Assembly (NCBI RefSeq): GCF_009834515.1
Contig: NZ_CP019426.1
Location: forward strand, 3,089,501 to 3,153,500
Origin: Pseudomonas sp. R84
GTDB lineage: Bacteria > Pseudomonadota > Gammaproteobacteria > Pseudomonadales > Pseudomonadaceae
Direction of reading: 5' to 3'
DNA length: 64,000 bases
Shown piece after piece: positions 7,540 through 16,147 of this stretch. Made by a program: the position numbers and the translations under genes. The notes beneath the pieces were generated by a model. The model made no database searches. It saw only the letters and a list, made by a program, of their open reading frames with translations, and had not been told where the DNA came from. Numbering within the stretch: the stretch's first letter is position 1; each line of letters starts with the position of its first letter.

Positions 7540-9336
7540 ATGCAGCGCCTCTTCCTTTCGTTGTTGATCTGCCTGGGCTTCGTGCTCCCGGCCACGGCTC
7601 AGGCCTGGTGGCAGGACGACTGGCATTACCGCAAACAGATCGCCGTCGACACCACGCCACAAGGCGCGGCGATCAATCAGGCCCTCGGCCGCACCGCGTT
7701 ATTGGTGCGCCTGCACACTGGCAACTTCACCTTCGATGGCGTGAAGGAGGACGGCGCGGATCTGCGCTTCGTCGCTGCCGATGACAAGACCGTGCTCAAC
7801 CACCAGATCGAAAGCTTCGACGCACTGATGGGCATGGCGCTGATCTGGGTCGATGTGCCGAATGTCGAGGGCGGTCAGCGCCAGGACATCTGGATGTACT
7901 ACGGCAATCAAAAGGCTCCGGCGACCGGCAACGGCCAACTGACCTTCGACCCGAATTACACCGCGCTGTATCACTTCGACGGTGCCACCGGCACTCCGGC
8001 CAAAGACACCACCGCCTACGGCAATACCGCACAAAGCGCGACCGGCGCGGCGATTGACGGCGTCGTCGGGCGCGCCTTGCAGTTCAGCGGCCAGCCGTTG
8101 CTGCTGCCGGCAAGTCCTTCGCTGCAACACAACGCTGGTAGCGCATTCACCTTCAGTGCCTGGCTGCGACTTGATCAGGCCAGTGGCGAGCAACTGATTC
8201 TCGCCCGTCGTGAAGGCGCCAATAGCCTGCTGATCGGTGCCAACCAAGGTGTGCCGTTTGTTGAAATCGACGGTCAACGTGCCGTCGCCACACAAGCGCT
8301 GAATCCGGGCCAATGGCAGCATGTCGCGCTGACCGCTGAAGGTTCCAAAGTGACCCTGTTCATCAACGGTCGCGAAGCGGCCACGCTTGCTCTGGCGATG
8401 CCGGCATTCAACTCGGTCATGGCCATCGGCGCTGACGTGCACGAAGGCCCGTTCCAGCCGTTTGTGGGCGCTATCGATGAATTGCGCCTGTCGAAGGTTT
8501 CGCGCCCGGCAGCGCTGTTGCTGGCCGACGCTACCTCGCAAGGTGCCGAGTCGAAACTGGTCGCTTACGGTGTCGACGAAGAACAGTCCGGTTTCGGTTT
8601 CGGCAGCCTCGGCTTCCTGCTCAATGCGGTGCCAATCGACGCCTGGGTGATCATCGCCGTGCTGGTGCTGATGATGTTCCAGTCGTGGATCATCATGCTG
8701 CGCAAGAACCGCAGCCTCAGCCGCGTGTCTGCCGCCAACGAAGACTTCCGCGTGCAGTTCGCCAAGGTTGGCACGCGTCTGGAGATGTTCGCCGACGACG
8801 CCCAACTCGCCCAGCGTTTGCAGCATTCGTCGCTGTGGCGCCTGTATCTGGTGGCGGTGAAGGAGATCCGCACCCGCCGCGAGCAGGGCGCCGATACCTC
8901 CTCGGTGTCAGCGGCCACCATAGAAGCCATCCGCTGCTCGATGGACGGCGTGCGCACCCGTGAAAACCAGCAATTGAGTTCGAAACTCTCGACCCTGTCC
9001 AACGCCATCGCCGGCGGCCCATACATCGGCCTGCTCGGCACCGTGCTGGGGATCATGGTGGTGTTCCTCGGCACGGCAATGGCCGGCGACGTCAACATCA
9101 ACGCCATTGCGCCGGGTATGGCTGCCGCGTTGTTGGCCACGGCGATGGGCCTGTTCGTCGCGATCCCGGCGCTGTTTGGCTACAACCGCCTGATCACCCG
9201 CAACAAGGAAGTCAGCGCCGACATGCGCGTGTTCGTCGATGAGTTCATCACCCGTCTGGCAGAGATGCACGGCGAGAGCCAGTTCAGTGAGTCGTCGCAT
9301 CGCGGCCATCACGCCAACCACTCCGTACCGGCCTGA
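7540..9336 (+). CDS. exbB: DUF2341-LamG-MotA/TolQ/ExbB fusion, proton-channel subunit
   Basis: A 598-residue protein. A cleavable signal (ending ATAQA) is followed by a DUF2341 domain (about 25-140, starting WWQDDWHYRKQI) and a LamG/concanavalin-like domain (about 145-305, with FTFSAWLRL, GQWQHVALTA and IDELRLSKVSRP). Then come a transmembrane helix near 370-388, a cytoplasmic stretch and the MotA/TolQ/ExbB core with two helices near 490-550 (GLLGTVLGIMVVF, ATAMGLFVAIPALFGYN). It should form the proton channel with the ExbD that follows 11 bases later, with the binding domains in the periplasm. This is much longer than an ordinary ExbB (about 240 residues). It matches the position of PA0693 (exbB2). 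Confidence 0.85.
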   Translation: MQRLFLSLLICLGFVLPATAQAWWQDDWHYRKQIAVDTTPQGAAINQALGRTALLVRLHTGNFTFDGVKEDGADLRFVAADDKTVLNHQIESFDALMGMALIWVDVPNVEGGQRQDIWMYYGNQKAPATGNGQLTFDPNYTALYHFDGATGTPAKDTTAYGNTAQSATGAAIDGVVGRALQFSGQPLLLPASPSLQHNAGSAFTFSAWLRLDQASGEQLILARREGANSLLIGANQGVPFVEIDGQRAVATQALNPGQWQHVALTAEGSKVTLFINGREAATLALAMPAFNSVMAIGADVHEGPFQPFVGAIDELRLSKVSRPAALLLADATSQGAESKLVAYGVDEEQSGFGFGSLGFLLNAVPIDAWVIIAVLVLMMFQSWIIMLRKNRSLSRVSAANEDFRVQFAKVGTRLEMFADDAQLAQRLQHSSLWRLYLVAVKEIRTRREQGADTSSVSAATIEAIRCSMDGVRTRENQQLSSKLSTLSNAIAGGPYIGLLGTVLGIMVVFLGTAMAGDVNINAIAPGMAAALLATAMGLFVAIPALFGYNRLITRNKEVSADMRVFVDEFITRLAEMHGESQFSESSHRGHHANHSVPA

Positions 9337-9347
9337 GGAGCACTGAC

Positions 9348-9773
9348 ATGGCGTCCGTAAATGCCTCCCACGATGATGACGAAGATGCAGCGGTAGACAG
9401 CATCAACATCACCCCGCTGGTCGACGTGCTGATGGTGGTGCTGGTGATGTTCATCCTCACCGCCACCGCGCAGGTCTCGGGGATCCAGATCAACCTGCCC
9501 AAGGCCAGCGCTTCGGTGTCGCTGTCCGAGGCCAAGACCAAGGCGATTTCGGTCAACGACGGCGGCCAGGTGTTCCTCGACGCTTACCCGGTGACCCTGG
9601 CTGAACTGGAAGAACGCCTGCGCATCGAGAAGGCGCAGAGTCCGGATTTCCCGGTAATCGTGCGCGGCGACGCGACGGTGCAATACCAGAAAGTCATCGA
9701 AGTGCTGGATCTGTTGCGCCGGCTCGAACTGTCCCAGGTCGGTCTCGTCACCGGCAAACCGAGTCAGGGCTGA
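9348..9773 (+). CDS. exbD: ExbD/TolR-type biopolymer transport protein
   Basis: A 141-residue inner membrane protein with a short cytoplasmic N-terminus and one helix. The signature INITPLVDVLMVVLVMF carries the conserved proton-path Asp near residue 26. It is followed by a periplasmic domain with PVIVRGDATVQYQKVIEVLD. It pairs with the ExbB fusion just upstream and the TonB-like protein four bases downstream to form an energising complex dedicated to this locus (inference from context). Corresponds to PA0694 (exbD2). Confidence 0.92.
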   Translation: MASVNASHDDDEDAAVDSINITPLVDVLMVVLVMFILTATAQVSGIQINLPKASASVSLSEAKTKAISVNDGGQVFLDAYPVTLAELEERLRIEKAQSPDFPVIVRGDATVQYQKVIEVLDLLRRLELSQVGLVTGKPSQG

Positions 9774-9776
9774 GTC

Positions 9777-10481
9777 ATGACCGCACAACTCCCGATCGAG
9801 CCGTTGCCGGTGAAAAAACCAGCGCTGCGTTATGCGAAGTGGGGCGCCGGCTTGCTCATCGGCGCGCTCGCTGCGTGGTTTTTGTGGCAGTGGGCCAACG
9901 ACATGAGTGGCATCCGCCGCGAAGCGCCGAAGGTGCCGACGATCATTCCATTGCCGCCACCGCCACCACCGCCGCCAGAAAAACCGCCGGAACCGGAAAC
10001 CCCGGTGGAAGAAAAAGTCGTCGAGCCGGAGCCAACGCCCGAGCCAGAAGAGGTCAAGCCCGAGGAAGAAGCGCCGCCATCGCCGGCCGACGATCTGGCC
10101 AACCCGATGCAAATGGACGGTGATGCTCAAAGCGGCAACGACGCTTTCAATATCGGCGCGGGCAAGGGCGGCGGCATGGCCGGGGCTGGCGGCGGGCGTC
10201 TGGGTACGGGGACATACAGCCAGTTTCTGGCGTTCACCTTCCAGCGTTTGCTCCGTGAGAACCCTGAACTGCGCAACCTCGCGTTCTCGCTGCAGGCCGA
10301 TGTCTGGCTGAGCAGCGTTGGCGAGATCACCCGGGTCGAGCTGATCAAGTCCAGCGGCAACCCCGAGATTGATACGCAAGTGTTGGCCGCGCTGCGTGGC
10401 GCGCCGGCACTGAGCGAACGGCCACCGGCCTCCATCACTTTGCCTGTGCGCCTGTCCCTGCAAGGGCGGCGTCCGGGTTAA
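9777..10481 (+). CDS. tonB: TonB-like energy transducer
   Basis: A 234-residue protein with an N-terminal cytoplasmic tail, one transmembrane helix (about residues 22-40), then a proline-rich segment (PLPPPPPPPPEKPPEPETP and further EP repeats to about 105). A Gly-rich linker (GAGKGGGMAGAGGG) leads to a C-terminal TonB/TolA-like domain with the SVGEITRVELIKSSGNPEID signature. It would span the periplasm and couple the ExbB-ExbD motor to an outer-membrane protein. Because TpsB proteins normally need no TonB energy, its partner in this locus (TpsB or the porin) is an open question. Confidence 0.88.
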   Translation: MTAQLPIEPLPVKKPALRYAKWGAGLLIGALAAWFLWQWANDMSGIRREAPKVPTIIPLPPPPPPPPEKPPEPETPVEEKVVEPEPTPEPEEVKPEEEAPPSPADDLANPMQMDGDAQSGNDAFNIGAGKGGGMAGAGGGRLGTGTYSQFLAFTFQRLLRENPELRNLAFSLQADVWLSSVGEITRVELIKSSGNPEIDTQVLAALRGAPALSERPPASITLPVRLSLQGRRPG

Positions 10482-10520
10482 TTCACTTATTTACGCTTTG
10501 CCAAAAGGAGTTGTGTGCAG

Positions 10521-12218
10521 ATGATTTCCAACGTGAATCGATTGTCCCTGGCGGTCGGCATGGTCATTGCGACCCTGGTCGGTCAGGCCGTGGCAGCGCC
10601 CGCGCCCTCGGAGAACGCCACGATCAATCTGATCCGCTTGCTGGTCGAGCAGGGCATTCTGAAACAGGACAAGGCCGACGCGCTTATCGCTCAGGCGCAG
10701 AACGAAGCGGCCCAGGCTAAACAAGCAGCGACATCCACCGCCGTGGCGGCCGGGCCAGTGGCGGCACCGGGCGATGTCCGTGTGCAATACGTACCGGCAG
10801 CGGTGCGTGACCAGATTCGCGATCAGGTCAAAGCCGAAGTCATGGCTACCGCCAAACAGGAAAACTGGGCCGCGCCCAACAGCTTCCCGGAATGGGCTGC
10901 GCGCATCAGTTTCGACGGCGACATTCGCTTGCGCAACGAATCGCGCTACTACTCGGACAGCAACAGCAACGAGATCGTCGACTTCGCCAAGCTCAACAAT
11001 AACGGCCCGTACGACGTAAACCCCAACAGCAGCACCAGTCTGCCGCCATTGCTCAACACCCGCGAAGACCGCACCAATCAATTCCGCATTCGTGCACGGT
11101 TGGGCATGAAAGCCGAGATCTCGCCGCAATGGACCGCCGGTATTCGTATCGGCACCGGTTCGGACAACAACCCGGTGTCGACCACGCAAAACCTCGGTGG
11201 CGGTTTCGCCAAGAAGGACATCTGGCTCGATCAGGGCTACCTGAACTGGAAGCCTACGGATGAGCTGACCCTGACCGGCGGGCGCTTCGCCAACCCGTTC
11301 ATGTCCACCGACATGCTCTATTCCAACGACTTGAATTTCGACGGCGTGGCAGCGATTTTCGACCACAAGCTCAACCGCGATTGGGGCGTGTTCGGCACCG
11401 TCGGTGCGTTCCCGGTGGACTACACCAACGACACCGCCAGCAGCAACGGCTTTGACAAGGAAGAGAGCGACAACAAGTGGCTGTACGGCGCGCAGATCGG
11501 CGCCAAGTGGGCGATCAACAGCAACAACCGCTTGAAAGGCGCACTGGCTTACTACCGCTTCGACGACATTCAAGGCCAGCGCTCCAGCCCTTGCGAACCG
11601 TGGGCCGGCGCACCGGGTTGCGACAGCGATGGCAGCCGCGCAGCGTTCATGCAGAAGGGCAACAGCGTGTTCCTGCTGCGCGACATCACGCCGAACCCGC
11701 TCAACCCGACCACCACGCCGCAGCCGCAGTTCGTTGGCCTTGCTTCGGAATTCAATCTGCTGGACTTGAACGTGGTCTGGGACGCCGATCTGCCGGAAGA
11801 TTTCAAACTGCGTAGCCAGGGCAACTATATCCACAACCTCGCCTACGACGAAGGCGACATGCGCAAGCGTTCGGCCGGGCAGATCGTCAACAACCTCGAC
11901 AACAACGGCGACATCGAAAGCGGCGCCAATGCGTGGATGGTGCAGTTCACCCTCGGCAGCGCGCTGGACCTGAAAAAGCAGGGCGACTGGAACATGTTCG
12001 CTGGTTACAAATACATCCAGCCCGACGCCTTGCCGGACGGCTTCAACGACTCGTCGTTCCACCTCGGCGGCACCAACGCCAAGGGCTATTTCATTGGCGG
12101 CAACTACGGTCTGGCGAAGAACGTTTATGCCACCGGGCGCTGGATGAGCACCGAAGCGGTGTACGGCGCGCCGTTCGACATCGACGTCTTGCAGCTTGAG
12201 ATCAACACGCGCTTCTAA
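10521..12218 (+). CDS. putative porin, outer membrane barrel protein
   Basis: A 565-residue outer membrane protein. A signal peptide (to about AVA, residue 25) is followed by a short helical region (NLIRLLVEQGILKQDKADAL), a spacer, and a long barrel of amphipathic strands with alternating aromatic residues, ending in INTRF, a typical terminal Phe. It looks like the putative-porin family found next to TonB-like genes. AAAAGGAG precedes both GTG 10515 and ATG 10521; the ATG gives the better spacing. Two Cys residues (CEPWAGAPGC) near 355-363 could form a surface-loop disulfide. It corresponds by order to PA0696. The substrate is unknown; carbohydrate or peptide passage is only a guess. Confidence 0.75.
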   Translation: MISNVNRLSLAVGMVIATLVGQAVAAPAPSENATINLIRLLVEQGILKQDKADALIAQAQNEAAQAKQAATSTAVAAGPVAAPGDVRVQYVPAAVRDQIRDQVKAEVMATAKQENWAAPNSFPEWAARISFDGDIRLRNESRYYSDSNSNEIVDFAKLNNNGPYDVNPNSSTSLPPLLNTREDRTNQFRIRARLGMKAEISPQWTAGIRIGTGSDNNPVSTTQNLGGGFAKKDIWLDQGYLNWKPTDELTLTGGRFANPFMSTDMLYSNDLNFDGVAAIFDHKLNRDWGVFGTVGAFPVDYTNDTASSNGFDKEESDNKWLYGAQIGAKWAINSNNRLKGALAYYRFDDIQGQRSSPCEPWAGAPGCDSDGSRAAFMQKGNSVFLLRDITPNPLNPTTTPQPQFVGLASEFNLLDLNVVWDADLPEDFKLRSQGNYIHNLAYDEGDMRKRSAGQIVNNLDNNGDIESGANAWMVQFTLGSALDLKKQGDWNMFAGYKYIQPDALPDGFNDSSFHLGGTNAKGYFIGGNYGLAKNVYATGRWMSTEAVYGAPFDIDVLQLEINTRF

Positions 12219-12235
12219 GGCGCCGGGAGAGGGTT

Positions 12236-12865
12236 ATGAAAACGCGATTTGTGTGGCTCGGGCTCGGGCTTTTGATCGCCACTGGAGCGCATGCCGAAGG
12301 CATGGAAGAACGCCTGCGCACGCAATTGCGCAGCACCACGCAACAGTTGCAGGCCCTGCAAAGTCAGCAGGCCCAGGCCAGCGCCGCGCAACTGGCGGCG
12401 CAGAACGAGGCCAAGGCTGCGCAGGCGCAAATCAAGCAATTGACTGCCGAACTGGCCAAGGCCAAAGGCGTTGCCGAACAGCTCGCCGGGCAGCAACAGA
12501 GCCTGCACAGCCAGGCGCAGGCACAAGTGGCAGCCAGCGCCGAGCAGACCGGCAAGTTCAAAAAGGCCTATGACGAGTTGCTGGTCATGGCGCGTGCCAA
12601 AGAGGCAGAACGGTCTAAGCTTCAAGCGCAATTGGCTGAACGTGACACACAAGTGCAGCAATGTTCAGTCAAGAATCAGCAGATGTACGGCGTCGCCAAG
12701 CAGATCCTCACTGCCTACGAAAACATCGATGTGGCCGAGGTGATGAAGATCCGCCAACCCTTTGCGGGCAGTGCCCGGGTCAAGTTCGATGAACTGGCTC
12801 AGGGGTTCGGTGACGAGCTCTACAAGACTCAATTCGACGCGCCGCAAGCTGCGCTCTCGCACTGA
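12236..12865 (+). CDS. periplasmic coiled-coil protein
   Basis: A 209-residue protein with a signal peptide (MKTRFVWLGLGLLIATGAHA) and a continuous Ala/Gln/Lys-rich coiled coil from about residue 22 to 145 in heptad register (for example QLTAELAKAKGVAEQLAG). A more globular tail contains one Cys (VQQCSVKN) and QPFAGSARVKFDELAQGFGD. No named family is recognised; its position matches PA0697. Coiled-coil periplasmic proteins in such loci often bridge the inner-membrane complex and the outer-membrane barrel; that role is inference. Confidence 0.7.
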   Translation: MKTRFVWLGLGLLIATGAHAEGMEERLRTQLRSTTQQLQALQSQQAQASAAQLAAQNEAKAAQAQIKQLTAELAKAKGVAEQLAGQQQSLHSQAQAQVAASAEQTGKFKKAYDELLVMARAKEAERSKLQAQLAERDTQVQQCSVKNQQMYGVAKQILTAYENIDVAEVMKIRQPFAGSARVKFDELAQGFGDELYKTQFDAPQAALSH

Positions 12866-12882
12866 TAGACAAGGAAGAAACA

Positions 12883-13353
12883 ATGACTCAATTGATCAGC
12901 CACGTATCGCCAAAATCTCTGACCGAAGTCCTGCAAGCTGCGGGTTATCGCGTCAACGAAACCGAGCAGAACGGTATTGTTCAATTGCTCAGCGCCAGTC
13001 AGGGCATCGGCTACGCCGTGCGTTTCGGCAACCCGGCGGTGGAGCAGGGCAGCTACGTCGATTTCACTTTCAGCTGTGCGCTGCGGGTGCAGGGTGAGTT
13101 GCCACAGGGTGTGGCCGAGCAGTGGAACGCCACGCGCCGTTTTGCGCGGTTGTCGTTGCAGGGCGAGTTTCTGGTGATGGAAATGGACGTGGTGGTGGCG
13201 GCGGGCGTGAGCAACGAGCACGTGCGTGGCAACCTCGAATTGTGGGATCGCCTGTTGCAGGAGTTCATCGTTTATCTGCGTGATTTCACTCAAGCCGCGC
13301 AAGCATCTACCGCGAAAGTCGCCGTGGCCGAGCAAGAGGAAGTCGCGCTGTGA
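12883..13353 (+). CDS. YbjN domain protein
   Basis: A 156-residue cytoplasmic protein of the YbjN / type III secretion chaperone-like fold (PF10722). The recognisable features are the early PKSLTEVLQAAGYRV helix, alternating strands (VDFTFSCALRV) and the segment WNATRRFARLSLQGEFLVMEMD, which is typical of the family. It ends in an acidic tail. It lies 17 bases after the coiled-coil gene and overlaps the PpiC start by four bases, so it is translated as part of the same operon. A chaperone role for a secreted or membrane partner of this locus is inferred. Corresponds to PA0698. Confidence 0.75.
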   Translation: MTQLISHVSPKSLTEVLQAAGYRVNETEQNGIVQLLSASQGIGYAVRFGNPAVEQGSYVDFTFSCALRVQGELPQGVAEQWNATRRFARLSLQGEFLVMEMDVVVAAGVSNEHVRGNLELWDRLLQEFIVYLRDFTQAAQASTAKVAVAEQEEVAL

Positions 13354-14297
13354 AAAAGCCTGCCATGGTGATCAGCGCTGCGGCAGTGGCGCTGTTGGTG
13401 GTGGCCGTGGCGCTGGTGGTGCGGCCGGGCAGTGACCCGGTCGCCGCCCAGCAATCGTCGTCTGTGGCGGTGGTTGCAACGGGGCCGGCGGTGGCGCGGT
13501 TGGGTAATCAGCAGGTAAGCCCTGCGGAACTTCAGACGTTGCTGGCGACAGTCCCGCCAGAGACCCGCGAACAATTGAGTGGTAATCGAGAAGTGCTGGA
13601 GCGCTGGATTCGCACGCGGCTGGCCGAGAAAGCGGTGCTGGAGCAGGCCGATGCCCAAGGCTGGGCGCAGCGCCCGGACGTGGCCCGGCAGACCCGTGCG
13701 GCGACTGAGCAGATTGTGTTCCGTGATTACTTGCGTTCGGTCAGCCAGGTGCCGGCGGATTATCCAAGTGCGGCGGAATTGCAGCAGGCTTATGACGCGG
13801 GCAAGGCAAGCTGGCAGACACCGGCGTTGTATCGGGTCAGTCAGATTTTCCTTGGGGTGAATGATCCGCAGAATCTTGAATCGGTGCGCAAGCAGGCGCT
13901 TGACCTGAGCAAGAAAGCGCAGGCGACGCCAGCGGAGTTTGCCGCGCTGGCGACTCAGTATTCGCAGGATCGCGTCACCGCTGAACGCGGTGGCGATACC
14001 GGCCTTCAACCGTTGCAGCAACTGGTGCCTGAGGTGCGTGGTGCCGTGGCGCGGCTCAAGTTCGGTGCGGTTTCCGATCCTGTACAAAGCGCGGCCGGTT
14101 TCCATGTGATCAAACTCACCGAGCAACAACCGGCACGCACCGCGACCCTCGATGAACTGCGCGATCAACTGACCCAGGCCTTGCGTGCGCAGCGCCAGGA
14201 GCAGATTGCCCAGGCTTATCTCGACGGCATGCTCAACACCGCAACACTGAGCATCGATGGCGCCGAACTCAACAAAGTCCTCGAGGAAAAACACTAA
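13350..14297 (+). CDS. PpiC/parvulin-type peptidyl-prolyl isomerase, membrane-anchored
   Basis: A 315-residue periplasmic foldase. One N-terminal hydrophobic anchor (residues about 5-25) is followed by a SurA-N-like helical region (VARLGNQQVSPAEL, EVLERWIRTRLAEKAVL) and a parvulin domain at about 155-255 (YRVSQIFL, FAALATQYSQD, AERGGDTGL, AAGFHVIKL). It starts with GTG inside the stop of the YbjN gene (GTGA overlap). It likely assists folding of the exported components of the TpsB locus, in the same place as PA0699. Confidence 0.88.
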   Translation: MKKPAMVISAAAVALLVVAVALVVRPGSDPVAAQQSSSVAVVATGPAVARLGNQQVSPAELQTLLATVPPETREQLSGNREVLERWIRTRLAEKAVLEQADAQGWAQRPDVARQTRAATEQIVFRDYLRSVSQVPADYPSAAELQQAYDAGKASWQTPALYRVSQIFLGVNDPQNLESVRKQALDLSKKAQATPAEFAALATQYSQDRVTAERGGDTGLQPLQQLVPEVRGAVARLKFGAVSDPVQSAAGFHVIKLTEQQPARTATLDELRDQLTQALRAQRQEQIAQAYLDGMLNTATLSIDGAELNKVLEEKH

Positions 14298-14321
14298 TCT
14301 CACCTACACCACAAACCCCCT

Positions 14322-14408
14322 GTAGGAGTGAGCCTGCTCGCGATAGCGGTGGGTCAGGTTAGTCAATGTCAACTGACCGGACGCTATCGCGAGCAGGCTC
14401 ACTCCTAC
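14322..14408. repeat. REP doublet, family A type 1, copy 2
   Basis: Inverted arms GTAGGAGTGAGCCTGCTCGC / complement, between the PpiC gene and the LysR regulator. It separates the regulator from the operon and could attenuate read-through. Confidence 0.95.
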
Positions 14409-14454
14409 AGGGAGCTGCGTTAAGACAAATACAAAGATCGACAGGGAGTCATCG

Positions 14455-15435
14455 ATGTCATTCACCGAACCCGCAGGACGACCGGGCACCAGCGATTACC
14501 GCTGGCCACAGGACAACAGCGAACCGTGGCTCGCACACGCCGCCACCATCGACGCCGACGTCGCCCAATACTTCCTGGTCAGCGCCCGCTGCGGTTGCTT
14601 CATGCAAGCCGCACGCAGCCTCAACGTACGCTCGACCTTGCTGCGCAAACAACTGGCGCAGCTTGAGCAAGAGCTTCAGCACACGCTGTTCAGCTTTCAA
14701 GGCAGCGCCTTGAGCCTGACCCGCGAAGGCCAGCAATTGCAGGCCAAACTGATAGCGCTGGCCAACGAACGCAAACTCCCGGTGATCGAACAACCGCTGA
14801 TTCGCCTCGCCGTCGCCGAATCGATCCTGCACGACATCCTCGGCCGCGACCTCATCGCACTGCTGCGCCGCAATGCCAGCGTACGTCTGGAAATCATCGC
14901 GCTGGACAGTGAACTGTCCCTGCGCGCGGTCAGCGCCGACATCGTCCTCTGGCTGGCCAACGGCGAAACCCCACACCCGGGACCGACCTTTGCCACCAGC
15001 GAACCGCAACCGCTGGCGCGTCTCGACTACCTGCCGCACATCGCCAAACGCTACTCCCGCGTCACCGCGCGGCCGGACACCCCTGATGACCTTGCCGATT
15101 TCATGCTGGTGCAATGGCAACATGATCGGCAGATCGACAGCTTTCGCCCATGGAATGAACTGGTTGAACAGCGCTTGGCCGGGGTGGTGCAGATGCAGTC
15201 TTATGAATTGATGCTGGAGATGATTCGTTGCAGCGCGTGCATCGGTTTATTACCGGCGTATATGAGCCGCTTTGATCGGGGCCTGATCGCGCTGCCCGGA
15301 TTGTTCGCCGAGCCCATGCAATTGCAGGCATGGCTGGCGGTCAACGCGGACTCACAAAATATCAGCGAAGTCCAAACCCTGACCGACCTCATCCACCACA
15401 CCTTCAACGAACGCCACGAATGGTTCCAGCCCTGA
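14455..15435 (+). CDS. LysR-family transcriptional regulator
   Basis: A 326-residue regulator. The helix-turn-helix lies at about residues 38-90 (YFLVSARCGCFMQAARSLNV, RSTLLRKQLAQLEQEL) after an unusually long 35-residue N-terminal extension. A type 2 periplasmic-binding-like effector domain follows, ending near LINLIHHTF-like residues (TLTDLIHHTF). ACAGGGAG precedes ATG 14455. Its place directly after the TpsB/ExbBD block parallels PA0701, so it probably governs that operon; no operator was identified. LysR N-terminal motifs are somewhat diverged, so effector prediction is not possible. Confidence 0.85.
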   Translation: MSFTEPAGRPGTSDYRWPQDNSEPWLAHAATIDADVAQYFLVSARCGCFMQAARSLNVRSTLLRKQLAQLEQELQHTLFSFQGSALSLTREGQQLQAKLIALANERKLPVIEQPLIRLAVAESILHDILGRDLIALLRRNASVRLEIIALDSELSLRAVSADIVLWLANGETPHPGPTFATSEPQPLARLDYLPHIAKRYSRVTARPDTPDDLADFMLVQWQHDRQIDSFRPWNELVEQRLAGVVQMQSYELMLEMIRCSACIGLLPAYMSRFDRGLIALPGLFAEPMQLQAWLAVNADSQNISEVQTLTDLIHHTFNERHEWFQP

Positions 15436-15463
15436 CGCAATCCTCCTGTGCCCACATTCCCCT

Positions 15464-15550
15464 GTAGGAGTGAGCCTGCTCGCGATAGCCTTCTGTCAGA
15501 TTGATCAATATTGACTGACACACCGCTATCGCGAGCAGGCTCACTCCTAC
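15464..15550. repeat. REP doublet, family A type 1, copy 3
   Basis: Inverted arms as in the other copies, with centre containing TGATCAATATTGACTGACACACC. Lies between the LysR gene and the GNAT gene. Confidence 0.95.
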
Positions 15551-15627
15551 AAGTATTTACCTATGGCTGATGTCGTGTTTGGCGGTTTAGAGTGGTCAGC
15601 CACACATCGATCCAGGAAGGATCCGTC

Positions 15628-16146
15628 ATGCCCGACCACAACGCCGCCATTCACATCGAACGCTTCAGCGAGTCGCACCTCGAGGCTGTCACTGCGCTCT
15701 ACAACGAGCGGGCCGTCACCCGGCAGGTGTTGCAGATGCCGTTTCAGTCCGTCGACGTCTGGCGCCAACGGCTGCTGGCGGAAAATGAACGGGTGTTGAA
15801 GCTGGTCGCGCTGCATCAGGGGCAGGTCATCGGCCATCTGGGGCTGGAAAACTATTCACGGATTCGTCGCAGCCACGCCGGCAGCGTCGGTATGGCAGTC
15901 GCTGTGGCGTGGCAGGGCAAAGGCGTCGGTTCGAGATTGTTGGCGGCGGCGCTGGATATCGCCGACAACTGGATGAACCTGCACCGCGTCGAACTCTCGG
16001 TTTACGCCGACAATGAGGCCGCCATCGCGCTCTACCGCAAATTCGGTTTCGAGACCGAAGGCCTGTTTCGCGATTACGCGGTGCGCGACGGGCAGTGGGT
16101 CGACACCCTGAGCATGGCCCGTCTGCGCAGTCGTCCGAAAACCTGA
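15628..16146 (+). CDS. GNAT N-acetyltransferase, YhhY/AaaT-like
   Basis: A 172-residue GCN5-type acetyltransferase that moves acetyl from acetyl-CoA to an amino group, probably of a free amino acid. The acetyl-CoA loop is QGKGVGSRLL (residues about 103-112). The surrounding RRSHAGSVGM, DNWMNLHRVELSVYADNEAA and KFGFETEGLFRDYAVRDGQW closely recall E. coli YhhY (AaaT), an amino acid acetyltransferase. GGAAGG lies seven bases before ATG 15628. Its stop nearly abuts that of the convergent racemase gene, with no terminator visible. Confidence 0.85.
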   Translation: MPDHNAAIHIERFSESHLEAVTALYNERAVTRQVLQMPFQSVDVWRQRLLAENERVLKLVALHQGQVIGHLGLENYSRIRRSHAGSVGMAVAVAWQGKGVGSRLLAAALDIADNWMNLHRVELSVYADNEAAIALYRKFGFETEGLFRDYAVRDGQWVDTLSMARLRSRPKT

Positions 16147-16147
16147 C

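Noticed and set aside
10491..12062. 523-codon minus-strand frame opposite the porin gene
   Set aside because: Mirror of a real coding sequence; biased to Arg, Val, Ala and His, with no domain or signal.
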